Shown one piece after another: positions 9,267 to 19,497 of a stretch of 64,000 bases of DNA. The DNA lies in assembly GCA_963989385.1 (NCBI GenBank), contig OZ022500.1, positions 116,911,842 to 116,975,841 of the forward strand. Direction: 5' to 3'. This DNA is from Ctena decussata. Its lineage: Eukaryota > Mollusca > Bivalvia > Lucinida > Lucinidae. The stretch's first letter is position 1, and every line of letters starts with the position of its first letter. The notes beneath the pieces were generated by a model, which had not been told where the DNA came from, did not search any database, and saw nothing but the letters and a program-made list of their open reading frames with translations. Both the position numbers and the translations under genes were made by a program.

Positions 9267-12200
9267 ATTGTCCCTGCGAAGCAGAGACCAGACCATATGT
9301 ATTGCTTTTCCTGTGTCGTCGTCGTTGGCGGCGGCGTAAACTTTGTCAAGTTTTTGCGTTTAGGTCATTTTCTCAGAAACTATAAGGGCTAGAGCAATGA
9401 AACTTGGTTCATGCATACATCTGGAAGAGTACAGCTGAAAGCCATCATCAATGTTGAGTCTTGATCTACATTTTACGCTTGACTGACTTTGCAATTTTTT
9501 GTCAAGTTTTTGCATTTAGGTCATTTTCTCAGAAACTATAAGGACTAGAGCCATGAAACTTGGTTCATGCATACATCTGGAAGAGTACAGCTGAAAGCAA
9601 TCATCAATATCGAGTCTTGACCTACATTTTACAGTTGACTGACTTTGCAAATTTTTGTCGAGTTTTTGCGTTTAGGTCATTTTGTCAAAAACTATAAGGA
9701 CTAGAGCCATGAAACTTGGGTCATGCTTACATCTGGAAGAGTAGATCTCAAAGCTATCATCAATATTGAGTCTTGACATACATTTTACGGTTGACTGACT
9801 TTGAAATTTTTTGTCAAGTTTTTGTGTTTAGGTCATTTTCTCAGAAACTATAGGGCTAGAGCCATGAAACTTTGGTCATGCATACACCTGGAAGAGTAAA
9901 TCTCAAAACCATCATCAATATTGAGTCTTGACCTACATTTTACCATTGACTGACTTTGCATTTTTTGTTGACTTTTTGTGTTTAGGTCTGTGTTTCAGAA
10001 ACTTTAAGGGCTAGAGCCATGAAACTTTGTTCATGTGTACATCTGGAAGAGTAAATCTCAAAGCCATCATCAGTATTGAGACTTGACCTACATTTTATGG
10101 TTGACTGACTTTGCAAATATTTGTCAAGTTTTTGCGTCTAGGTCTGTTTCTCAGAAACTATAAGGGCTAGAGCCATGAAACTTGGGTGCTGCTTTCATCT
10201 TCTCTTCCAGGCGAGACCATATGATATGTATTGCTTTTCCAGTGTCGTTGGTGGCGGCGTAAACTTTGTCCAGGTATCCCGTTTAGGTCATTTTCTCAGA
10301 AACTATTAGGGCTACAGCCATGAAACTTGGGTCATGCATACATCTGGAAGAGTACAGCTGAAAGCCATCATCAATGTTGAGTCTTGACTTACATTTTACG
10401 CTTGACTGACTTTGCAATTTTTTGTCAAGTTTATGCGTTTAGGTCATTTTCTCAGAAACTATAAGGGCTAGAGCCATGAAACTTGGTTCATGCATAAATG
10501 TTGAGTCTTGACCTACATTTTACGGTTGACTGATTTTGCAAATTTTTGTCGAGTTTTTGCGTTTAGGTCATTTTGTCAAAAACTATAAGGGCTAGAGCCA
10601 TGAAACTTGGGTCATGCTTACATCTGGAAGAGTAGATCTCAAAGCCATCATCAATATTGAGTCTTGACCTATATTTTATGGTTGACTGACTTTGAAATTT
10701 TTGTCAAGTTTTTGTGTTTAGGTCATTTTCTAAGAAACTATAGGGCTAGAGCCATGAAACTTGGGTCATGCATACACCTGGAAGAGTAAATCTCAAAACC
10801 ATCATCAGTATTGAGTCTTGACCTACATTTTACCATTGACTGACTTTGCATTTTTTTGTTTTACTTTTTGTGTTTTGGTCTGTATTTCAGAAACTTAAAG
10901 GGCTAGAGCCATGAAACTTTGTTCATGTGTACATCTGGAAGAGTAAATATTTGTCAAGTTTTTGCGTCTAGGTCTGTTTCTCAGAAACTATAAGGGCTAG
11001 AGCCATGAAACTTGGGTGCTGCTTTCATCTTCTCTTCCAGGCGAGACCATATGTATTGCTTTTTTGGTGTCGCTGGCGGCGGCGTAAACTTTGTCCAGGT
11101 ATCCCGTTTAGGTCATTTTCTCAGAAACTATTAAGGCTAGAGCCAAGAAACTTGGGTCATGCTTACATCTGGAAGAGTAGATCTCAAAGCAATCATCAAT
11201 ATTGAGTCTTGACCTACATTTTACGGTTGACTGACTTTGAAATTTTTTGTCAAGTTTTTGTGTTTAGGTCATTTTCTCAGAAACTATAAGGGCTAGAGCC
11301 ATGAAACTTGGGTCATGCATACACCTGGAAGAGTAAATCTCAAAACCATCATCAATATTGAGTCTTGACCTACATTTTAAGGTTGACTGACTTTGCAATT
11401 TTTTGTTGACTTTTTAGCTCGCCTGAACGCAAGTTCAGGAAGAGCTATTGTTGTCACCCTGGCGTCAGCGTCAGCGTCCGGATTGGATGTTTTGGTTAAA
11501 GTTTTTTAAAGACCTATACCTCCTTAACCCATGGATGGATTCTTTTGATACTTGCACTGTAGTTAGATATTGGTCCAAAGTTTAACAGGGTACCATCCCC
11601 ACCCCACTCCGTGACCTTGATGTCAAGGTCATGGACTTTGAAAATTGGGAGTTTTTTGAACTGGATGTTTTGGTTAAAGTTTTATAAAGCCTAATATCTC
11701 CTTAACCCATGGATGGATTCCTTTGATACTTGTACCGTAGTTAGATATTGGTCCAAAGTTTTCCAGGGTACTACCCCCACCCCCCTCAGTGACCTTGATG
11801 TCAAAGTCATGGACTTAGAAAATTGTCTTTTTATTTTTTCAATGTTTTGGTTAAAGTTTTTTAAAGACACATATCTCATGAACTCATAGATGAATTCTTT
11901 TTATATTTGCACTGTAGTTAGATCCAAAGTTTTACACAGTACTACCCCAACCCCGCTCAGTGACCTTGATGTCAAGGTCAGGGACTTAGGAAATTTGGTC
12001 TTTATTAAAGTTTTCTACTTGCATACCGATTCATAATGCTTGGCAGAGACTTAGTTTACACTTGAACTGATGTTAGACACTTTTTTGAGTTTTTACAAAA
12101 CACTATATACTTACCCCACTACCCCACTGGATGACCTTGAAGTCAAGTTATTGACTTTGAATTTTGGTTAAAGTTTTATATTTATGAAGACATAATTTCA

Positions 12201-13002
12201 CAGTGCCACAATGGACTCAATTGATACTTATTCATGTACTTGGACTGATGTTAGATAATGGTTCAAGGTTTGATACATCCCAGCCTCCCCCCCCACCCCC
12301 ACCCCTACCCCACTCCTCCCCCTACCCCCTTAGTTCTTTGACCTCAAGCTCATGGACTTTGAAATTTCATGTGATTTTTTTCTTATTTTAATTTTATTTT
12401 AAGACATTTCTGAGATAGCTTTTGTTTATAAATGTGTTGTCATTATGGACATGCTTGCCTGAAGTTTTATGCATAGCAGTCCACACCACCATAGTGACTG
12501 TGTGATGGGCAAGCACCTATTCAGGAGAGCTATGCTGTCAGGCTACAGCTCTTGTTGTGTTTAGGTCTGTGTTTCAGAAACTTTAAGGGCTAGAGCAATA
12601 AAAATTTGTTCATATGTACATCTGGAAGAGTAAATCTCAAAGCCATCATCAGTATTGAGTCTTGACCTACATTTTATGGTTGACTGACTTTGCAAGTATT
12701 TGTCAAGTTTTTGCGTTTAGGTCTGTTTCTCAGAAACTATAAGGGCTAGAGCCATGAAACTTGGGTGCTGCTTTCATCTGGAAGAGAAGAACTCAAAGTC
12801 ATCATCAATAATGAGTCTTTACCAACATTTTACGGTTGACTGAATTTGCAATTTTTTGTCATGTTTTCGGTTTAGGTCTGTTTCTCAGAAACCGTAAGGG
12901 CTAGAGCCAAGAAACTTGGGTCATGCATACATCTTTGCTGATTTTGCTCTGATTTGTGACAAAGCGCCAGCAGGCGAGACACCGCATTCCGCGGAATTCT
13001 TG
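9267..13002 (+). mobile_element. Helentron-like element C1 with higher-order repeats
   Basis: The degraded head CTGCGAAGCAGAGACC leads into TATGTATTGCTTTTCC and a GGCGGCGGCG stretch. Many roughly 170-bp units follow, sharing TTAGGTCATTTTCTCAG, GGGCTAGAGCCATGAAAC and GAGTCTTGACCTACATTTTA. Internal copies of the head region at about 10205 and 11038 divide the core into larger blocks of about 830 bp. The tail is GCAGGCGAGAC, the TTCCGCGGAA palindrome, then TTCTTG. B1 is inserted at 11414-12554. Confidence 0.75.
11414..12554 (+). mobile_element. Helentron-like element B1, nested in C1
   Basis: The head AGCTCGCCTGAA is followed by GTTCAGGAAGAGC. The core is about five units of about 165 bp, recognisable by GTTTTGGTTAAAG, CTCCTTAACCCATGGATGG and TGACCTTGATGTCAAGG. 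The tail has TTCAGGAGAGCT (diverged inverted repeat), the hairpin GCTGT-CAGGCT-ACAGC and CTCTTG. Removing it restores the C unit sequence GACTTTTTGTGTTTAGGTC, so it inserted without a target duplication. Confidence 0.8.
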
Positions 13003-13557
13003 TTTCTTGGTATAGGTAGGTCAGCTTTCTTTAAATTTTATTTTCATTTCTGCAACAAAACGTAAAAGCAGCCCAAATACTACACAACATGTTAAGATAT
13101 TATATTAATTACCCATGATACATATGAAGATAACAGCATCCTATAAGATGAACAAACTTAATTTACCTACAAATGGAGTACCCATGATGTGCCAGTGGAA
13201 AGGCAACCAGTGTAGACCCAGATCAGACTGCTCTCCAGGAGTAGTGACTTTAAATAACTACATGCAGGGGTCAGCCTAGGGTTCTCAGACAGGGAGAAGT
13301 TTTGCGACATTTTCTGAATTTCAGTGAGAAGTTTTATCCCAAATTTTGGATTTTCAATATGTTTTATACAGTTTGATTTCTCTCTCAGCTCAAAATAGGG
13401 AAAGTCAGCAGCTTAGGGAGACTATTTCTCCCACTTCTCCTTAGATAGGCTGGCCCCTGTACATGAAGCAGAGCTGAATTGATTTTGACAATACATAGAA
13501 TGAAGCATCCTTGGATTCAGCGCTCCAGATCAGAAGAGATAACAGGGATAATTTTTC

Positions 13558-14150
13558 TCTCTGAGACGGTTCTAATGAGGGGTCACAACACATATTTTTG
13601 TTTAAAAGAAAATTATCTTTGAATCCTTGTTAACCCTTCTTATCTAGAGCTGTTTGATCAGTGTCTTTCAAGTTTATGAAAAGATTTCAGCTTGACTGCA
13701 CAAGTAGATCATTTTGGCTGTTCTAATGAGGGGTCACAACACATATTTCTGTTTAAAAAGAAAATTATCTTCGAATCCTTGTTAACCCTTCTTATCTAGA
13801 GCTCTATTGGTTTGATCAGTGTCTTTCAAGTTTATGAAAAGATTTCAGCTTGGCTGCACAAATAGGTCATTTTGGCCATTCTAATGAGGAGTCACAACAC
13901 ATATTTTTGTATAAAAGAAAATTGTCTTTGAATCCTTGTTAATGTCTTGGACGGATACACGGCGCCAAGTGTGTGCAACTATGGTTAAGTACCATTGAGC
14001 CACTTGGGTAACGTCGATACGAGAATTGAACAGAACAGAACAATCCTTGTTAACCCTTCTTACTAGAGCTCTATTGGTTTGATCTGTGTCTTTCAAGTTT
14101 ATGAAAAGACTCTGCTTGGATGCACAAGTAGATCATTTTGGCCAGCATCA
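13558..14150 (+). repeat. Tandem array, ~155-bp units
   Basis: At least three copies start TTCTAATGAGGGGTCACAAC (about 13570, 13721 and 13879) and run through AATCCTTGTTAACCC to GTGTCTTTCAAGTTTATG. The third copy is split by a small inserted retroposon. Confidence 0.7.
13943..14041 (+). mobile_element. Short SINE-like retroposon with target duplication
   Basis: This is a 99-bp insert bounded by AATCCTTGTTAA on both sides (13931-13942 and 14042-14053). It ends in a GAACA-type repeat tail (GAACAGAACAGAAC). A second copy in opposite orientation lies at 43523-43619 with its own duplication. On the reverse strand TGGCTCAACGGT in the other copy resembles a tRNA A box; I see no proper B box. Confidence 0.75.
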
Positions 14151-14285
14151 TGAAAATTTTGAAACATCTTGTGAATGGCAGGATGGATTTTGGCTAGAGC
14201 TGACTGCCATGCTTGATTTTGACTCTCTCGATACTACCACTACTGGAGAAACCCCAACCATTATACTATTTCTATCACTGGTACA

Positions 14286-14464
14286 CAGGGGCGTAACTAG
14301 GGGCAATTTCATGATATGCACAACCATGTTTTCTTGAAAGGAAAGCTTGTCTAATTTATAAAATTTCAGCATGCAAATATGCAGGTGCGTTTTGAAATTT
14401 TGTCAATTTTGACAAAATTTCAATACGCACTTGCGTATTTGCCGTATACGTAGCTACGCCCTTG
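14286..14464. mobile_element. hAT-like MITE
   Basis: It starts CAGGGGCGTAACTA and ends TAGCTACGCCC, inverted ends of the CAGGGGCGTAGC type common in hAT elements. The flanks CTGGTACA and TTGGTACA suggest an imperfect 8-bp target duplication. The interior palindrome AAATTTTGTCAATTTTGAC is shared with the copy at 50821-51047. Confidence 0.6.
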
Positions 14465-14660
14465 GTACATGTAATATCACTACCCATCATGATACTATCA
14501 TCATCCCAAATCTTACAAAAATGTAAAAGATGATTTAGCTATGACCAAACAAAAGACATGATTTTCCTTGCAAAAAAAAAATCTTCACCAATCCTTGTTG
14601 GTTTGTAATAAATATTTTTTTCACGTACCAGGAGTCTTCCATGCTGTCATGATAAAAATA

Positions 14661-16340
14661 TTCCACTCTGGTCAGGTATTCAACACAGGCAATGAATACA
14701 ATGAAGTGTAAACTTGCTTGTTCCTCTCATTCAGTGACTGGGATTTTTGTTGTCGCACCTGCTTTAGCAAGGTGCGATATAGGAGTTCACTTTTCCGTCC
14801 GTCCGTCCGTCAGTCATTCCGTTCGTCCGTACGTCCGTCCGTCAGTCCGTCCGTACGTCCGTCCGTCAACAATTACGTCGACCCTAGTGTTTAAGTCCAT
14901 TTCTCGCAAACTATGATACCTACAGTCATCAAACCTGGCATAAAGCTTCTTCCTAGAATGTTCTCGAGGGTTTTTGCTCTTATTTTCACCCCTGACCTAT
15001 AATTTATGCGCTACTGACTTTGTAAAACAGTCTGTCAACAATTACGTCGACCCTAGCATTTAAGTCCATTTCTCGCTAACTATGATACCGACAATCATCA
15101 AACCTGGCATAAAGCTTCTTCTTAGAATGTTCTTGAGGACTGTTGCTCTTATTTTTACCCTTGACCTATGTTTCATGCTCTGCTGACTTCGTAAAATGGT
15201 CCCTCAACAATTACGTCGACCCTAGCTATTAAGTCCATTTCTCGCAAACTTTGATACCTAGAATCATCAAACCTGGCATCAAGCTTCTTCTAAGAATGTT
15301 CTCGAGGGCTGTTGCTCTTTTTTTACTTTGACCTATATTTCATGCTCTGCTGACTTTGAAAAATTTGATATTCAAAATTATGTCGACTCTAGTGTGTAAG
15401 TCCATTTCTCACGAACTATGATAACTAGAATCATCAAACCTGGCATCAAGTTTCTTCATAGAATGTTTTCAAGGGCTGTTGCAGTTAATTTACCCTTGAC
15501 ATATATTTAACGCTCTGCTGACTTTGCAAAATTTTACACCCAAAATTATGTCAGTCCTAGCGTTTTAGTCCTTGGCATCAAGTTTCTTCATAGAATGTTT
15601 TCAAGGGCTGTTGCAATTAATTTACCTTTGACATATATTTAACGCTCTGCTGACTTTGCAAAATTTTACACCCAAAATTATGTCAGTCCTAGCGTTTTAG
15701 TCCTTTTGTCTGAAAGTATGATACCTGTAGTCATCACACCTGGCATAAAGTTTATTCATAGAACGTTCATGAGGGATGTTGCAATTATTCCTACTCTTGG
15801 CCTATATTCTATGCTCTTCTGACTCAGTAAAATATTACATCGAAAATTGTGTGGACCCTAGCATTTTTGTCCATTTCTCATACAAATTCTTTTAACTAAA
15901 GTCTTTACTACTGTGGAAGCCCAATGCAGGTGCGACATAGCATTCCGCGGAATTCTTGTTTCAGAAGTATAGTCTCATGAACTATCCGACCTCTTCGTTC
16001 TTGAAATACTCAGAAATAGGAATAAAGTTTACCTCCAAGTTTACTTCCAAGCACTTGACAACCTTCGAGTTTTGCAAGTTTAATTGATATGTACATTCAA
16101 GAAATACTTGAAAACAATTTTCAGGTAAAACGTCCTTGACAACAGATTGGCGAAGAACCTTATTTTAGAACAGTATTTATACCAGAGAATTTATTTGAAA
16201 ATCTGACCTGACTGAGAGGTCTAAGAAACCGTCGGGTCCGTAAGAATGATAACTTGATATCAAATTAAGTATTCAAAAACAATTGAGATTTATAGTATGT
16301 TGCATTCATTGCCTGTGTTGAATACTAGACCAGTGTGATT
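14661..16340. mobile_element. Inverted-repeat-bounded segment hosting F1
   Basis: The arms at 14661-14707 and 16294-16340 are inverted copies, with the shared core TATTCAACACAGGCAATGAA. They suggest a DNA transposon or fold-back into which F1 inserted. I see no transposase between them. Confidence 0.45.
14750..15958 (+). mobile_element. Helentron-like element F1
   Basis: The head GTCGCACCTGC (14752-14762) is inverted at the tail as GCAGGTGCGAC (15926-15936). The head is followed by tandem TCCGTCCG. The core is about six units of about 165 bp sharing CAATTACGTCGACCCTAG, AAGTCCATTTCTCGC and ATCAAACCTGGCAT. The tail carries the TTCCGCGGAA palindrome and TTCTTG before TTT. Confidence 0.78.
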
Positions 16341-16618
16341 AGCTTAAAAATTTGGACACCGGAAATAGTTAACATAATTGTCCTAAACGTGGAATAGTTT
16401 GATTTATTAATTTAGCAGTGTGTTCAAAGGATGGCAGATGCAATAGCAAATAATGTAGAACCTGGTCAGACTGCCCTTTTACTTTTTAGGAGAAGTCAGA
16501 CCTCGGTCTGCACTGTTTTCTTAGGCACCTTTCTGTCCCGTTGCATAGAATTTTTATGGTATACATAGTAAACTGTAAGTTAAAACCATCAATAGTTGAA
16601 GACACACTCTTAATTATA

Positions 16619-16810
16619 CAGAGCTCTAGATAAAAGGGGGTGATAAAGATAATTTGAAGATAATTTTTCTTATTTCTCAACAAAATCATATGTTGTTACC
16701 CCTCATTAGAACCGTCTTGGTGAGACGGTTCTAATGAGGGTCACAACTTATATGGAGTAATATGGAAAATTATCCCTAAATTATCCCTGTTACCCCTTCT
16801 GTAATAGTTG
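16619..16810. mobile_element. Fold-back MITE family M, degenerate copy
   Basis: The left end CAGAGCTCTAGATAAAAGG and the centre GTTACCCCTCATTAGAACC / GGTTCTAATGAGGGTCAC match the cleaner copies at 30595 and 41178. The right end is eroded. Confidence 0.6.
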
Positions 16811-17345
16811 TTGGTAGTTGAAAACACTGTCACAACAGCATTATCGTAGCAGTATCTATCATGATGCATCGGTGTTAAAGTATCATTACACCCTAATTTT
16901 GACCAAACTTGATATAAAGCATCCTTTCATAAATGTCTCACAAGTGAACATGCTTGGGCTATAGTATCAGTTATCATGAATTGTTTTTTTTGTTGGTTTT
17001 CTCGCCAATAGGCTGAGGAAGAATGTAAAATAAGATTATTAGAGGAAAACCCTTGTTATACCACTCCTATACTCATATGTTATCTTCTGTAACCATCTTG
17101 CATAGCATGATTGTATGTCATATTTTAATTGATGAGACTACCGGTAAATATTGATTGGATCAGTGGCAGTTTGCCGTAGTTACTATAAATATTGGGACTT
17201 GTTACCTCTCAAACCACCAAAAATGAAAATAGTTAAATTTGCAAACAAGGTAAATCCAGATGAGACAGATCATTATGACCCGCCTCATCTTGACCTATGC
17301 TGTTAACCGTCTTAAATCTTTGAATTCTCAGTATCAGGGGTTTTA
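16811..17345. other. Unassigned sequence
   Basis: AT-rich DNA with no gene recognised. A piece of the GTTTGC-type hairpin repeat is visible near 17240-17335. Confidence 0.4.
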
Positions 17346-18453
17346 TTATACCCCCGACATACGAAGTATGTCTAGGGGTATACAGTTTTCGTCTTTCCGT
17401 CTGTTCGTCCGTTCGCCCGTCTGTCCTTCCGTTCACCCGTCCGTCTGTTAACATTTGCGTTAAAGTTTTGCGTTAAGTTTTTATTCTTTTCTTATATTTC
17501 CATTATCCTTCAATGGAACCTTTTGGTATGTGACTAGGTATACTTCTAGGTTCATGCAGAATAGTTGACATCATCTGGATGCTGCTGTTGACCTAATGTC
17601 AAGGTCACAGACTAAAACATTTGCGTTCAAGTTTTGCGTTAAGTTTACATTTTCTTTTATATTTCCAATATCTTTTGATGGAACCTTCTGCTATTTGACT
17701 AGGGTTACTTTAAGGTTCATACAGAGTAGTTGACATCATCTGGATGCTGCTTACCAAAGGTCAAGGTCACAGACTTGTATATTTGCGTTAAAGTTTTGCA
17801 TTAAGTTTTTATGCTTTGCATATATTTCCAACATCATTTGATGAAACATTTTGATATATGACTAGGTTTACTTTTATGTTCATGCACAATAGTTGACATC
17901 ATCTGGATGCTGCTGCTGACCAAAGGTCAATGTCACATTATGGGATACAGATTATACAAGTCGCAAGACTTTCTTCTGAATCCCTTTCAAGCTACTGTAA
18001 AATAGGTTATCTTATTGTGAATTTGTATTGTTTTGTATATGTACAGTAATTTGAATAAAATATTGTTTACACTAATGTCACAGACTTAAATATTTGCATT
18101 AAAGTTTTGCATTAAGTTTACATTCTTTGTTTATGTTTCAAACATCCTTAGATGAAACATTTTGATATATGACTAGGTTTACTTCTCTGTGTTAATGCAG
18201 ATTAGTTGACTTCATCTGGATGCAGCTGCTGACCAAGGTCATGGAAACAGACTTAAATGTTTACAATAAAGTTTTGTGCTGAGTTGGTACTCTTTGCTGA
18301 TATTTGTAATATACTTTGATGGAACCATTTGATAGGTGACTAAAGTTACTTCGAGGTTTATACCATGTATAAGATTGGTTTCATTAGGTGGTGGTTTCAT
18401 TAGGCGGTGGCGCTGGTCGGGGGTATACGTGAGCCCCTGCTCACTTGCTCTAG
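17346..18453 (+). mobile_element. Helentron-like element E1
   Basis: The head TATACCCCCGAC (17347-17358) continues into a hairpin GACATAC-GAA-GTATGTC and TCCGTCTGTTCGTCCG-type sequence. The core units of about 160 bp share GCGTTAAGTTTTTATTC, TAGTTGACATCATCTGG and GGTCAAGGTCACAGAC. The tail has GTCGGGGGTATA (inverted head), the hairpin GTGAGC-CCCT-GCTCAC, then TTGCTCTAG. The CTAG terminus with an upstream hairpin is the rolling-circle (Helitron) signature. Confidence 0.8.
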
Positions 18454-19119
18454 TTAACCATAAGTCCGTTGGTCCTGGACCAGTGATTCTTGGGCATGAC
18501 CAGTTGATGTCTTTGGTAGCTGGTCCTGCAGACCAACTGTTTTTGAAATTAAATGAAAACACGTGATAACAAAGAATAGCTGAAACATTGGGAGGACCAC
18601 TTAAATTGTGGATAAGTTGGTCCTGTGGACCACCAGTCATTCAGTCCTTAGCGAAATCCCTGCAGTATGATATAGCATGGACATACATTTTCTGATATCT
18701 TGTATATGTAAGTTTTGTGGTCTCTCTTTTTGATAATGGTTAACCAGTTACTACAAAAGGAGCAATCTGATCAGGGTCTGCACTATTTGCCATCCAGCCA
18801 TGGTTTAGTATAGTACATTGTTCACGTATAGGAAAACAATGTTCACTTTATTGGATAACAAATAACTAGTCAAACAATCCCATTATATGGGTGGATTTGG
18901 ATTGATTCTACAACCATGTCAAGCCGTAGTTCTGTCTATATCAAGCTTTTTCTTAGGAGAGAGAGGTTGAAAAGAAAAAATTAGACAGACTAGAATGAAA
19001 AATTAAAAACAAGTCTCTGTTCCACACTTGCTCTAGGCAAAAAATTTGCCCTAACTTATGCCAAGGTCAGTAACACCCCCTTATGCAGAAAGTACATTGT
19101 ATATTCTCTCCATCCATGT

Positions 19120-19370
19120 TTACAAAGAAAGGAACTTTGGTGACATCCTGTTTGCTTCCTAGGAGCCTTCTCCTAAACAGAAAGAATTTGCTCCCAAGGT
19201 AGCATTTCTTTCCTTAACCCTATTGCCCTCAGACTGGCCAAAACTCCATGGAGTTTTGGCCATTCTGAGTGCAATAGGGTTAAGAGTTGACTCACACTGA
19301 GAAGGGAAGTCAAAAAAAAGTAAATGATAGGATCGCTCCCCCTGAGAGTGTACCCATTCACCTTAAAATA
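19120..19370. repeat. P-family fold-back just upstream of IPMK exon 1
   Basis: AGAAAGAATTTGCTCCC and the right arm CTGAGAGTGTACCCATTCAC are typical P segments. A small TTAA-bounded palindrome is nested at 19214. The repeat ends about 15 nt before the IPMK exon 1 acceptor. Confidence 0.6.
19214..19283. mobile_element. 70-bp TTAA palindrome
   Basis: Arms TTAACCCTATTGC and GCAATAGGGTTAA, with inner arms GGCCAAAACTCCATGGAGTTTTGGCC read as one palindrome (longer strings not written here). It is bounded by TTAA and nested in a P repeat; probably a minimal MITE. Confidence 0.65.
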
Positions 19371-19384
19371 TATTTTTCTTGTAG

Positions 19385-19497
19385 GAAGCCCACAGAGTAC
19401 AACACCATGGAAGAGAAAGAGCTACATATTCCTAAAGGGGCGTGTATACCTCGTAATCAAGTGGCGGGCCACAAACACGAGGGACGCTCAAAATTAG
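19385..19497 (+). CDS. IPMK: IPMK coding exon 1
   Basis: A pyrimidine-rich tract and TTGTAG precede 19385, and the donor GTAAGT starts at 19498. Coding begins at the ATG at 19407 and runs 91 nt, ending after the first base of a Gly codon (phase 1). The frame is open upstream of the ATG within the exon (KPTEYNT), so a coding upstream exon cannot be excluded. The acceptor implies that the 22 nt before the ATG are 5' UTR joined to an exon I cannot identify. The right arm of a palindromic P-type repeat ends only about 15 nt before this acceptor. Confidence 0.85.

Noticed and set aside
9267..13002. CRISPR-like array
   Set aside because: The units are 150-170 bp tandem repeats with diverged copies, no short constant repeat with unique spacers, and the sequence is animal DNA.
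14692..14916. ORFs with SVRPSVRPYVRPS repeats, also at 32041, 17260 and 44307
   Set aside because: They read through the TCCGTCCG microsatellite in Helentron-like heads.
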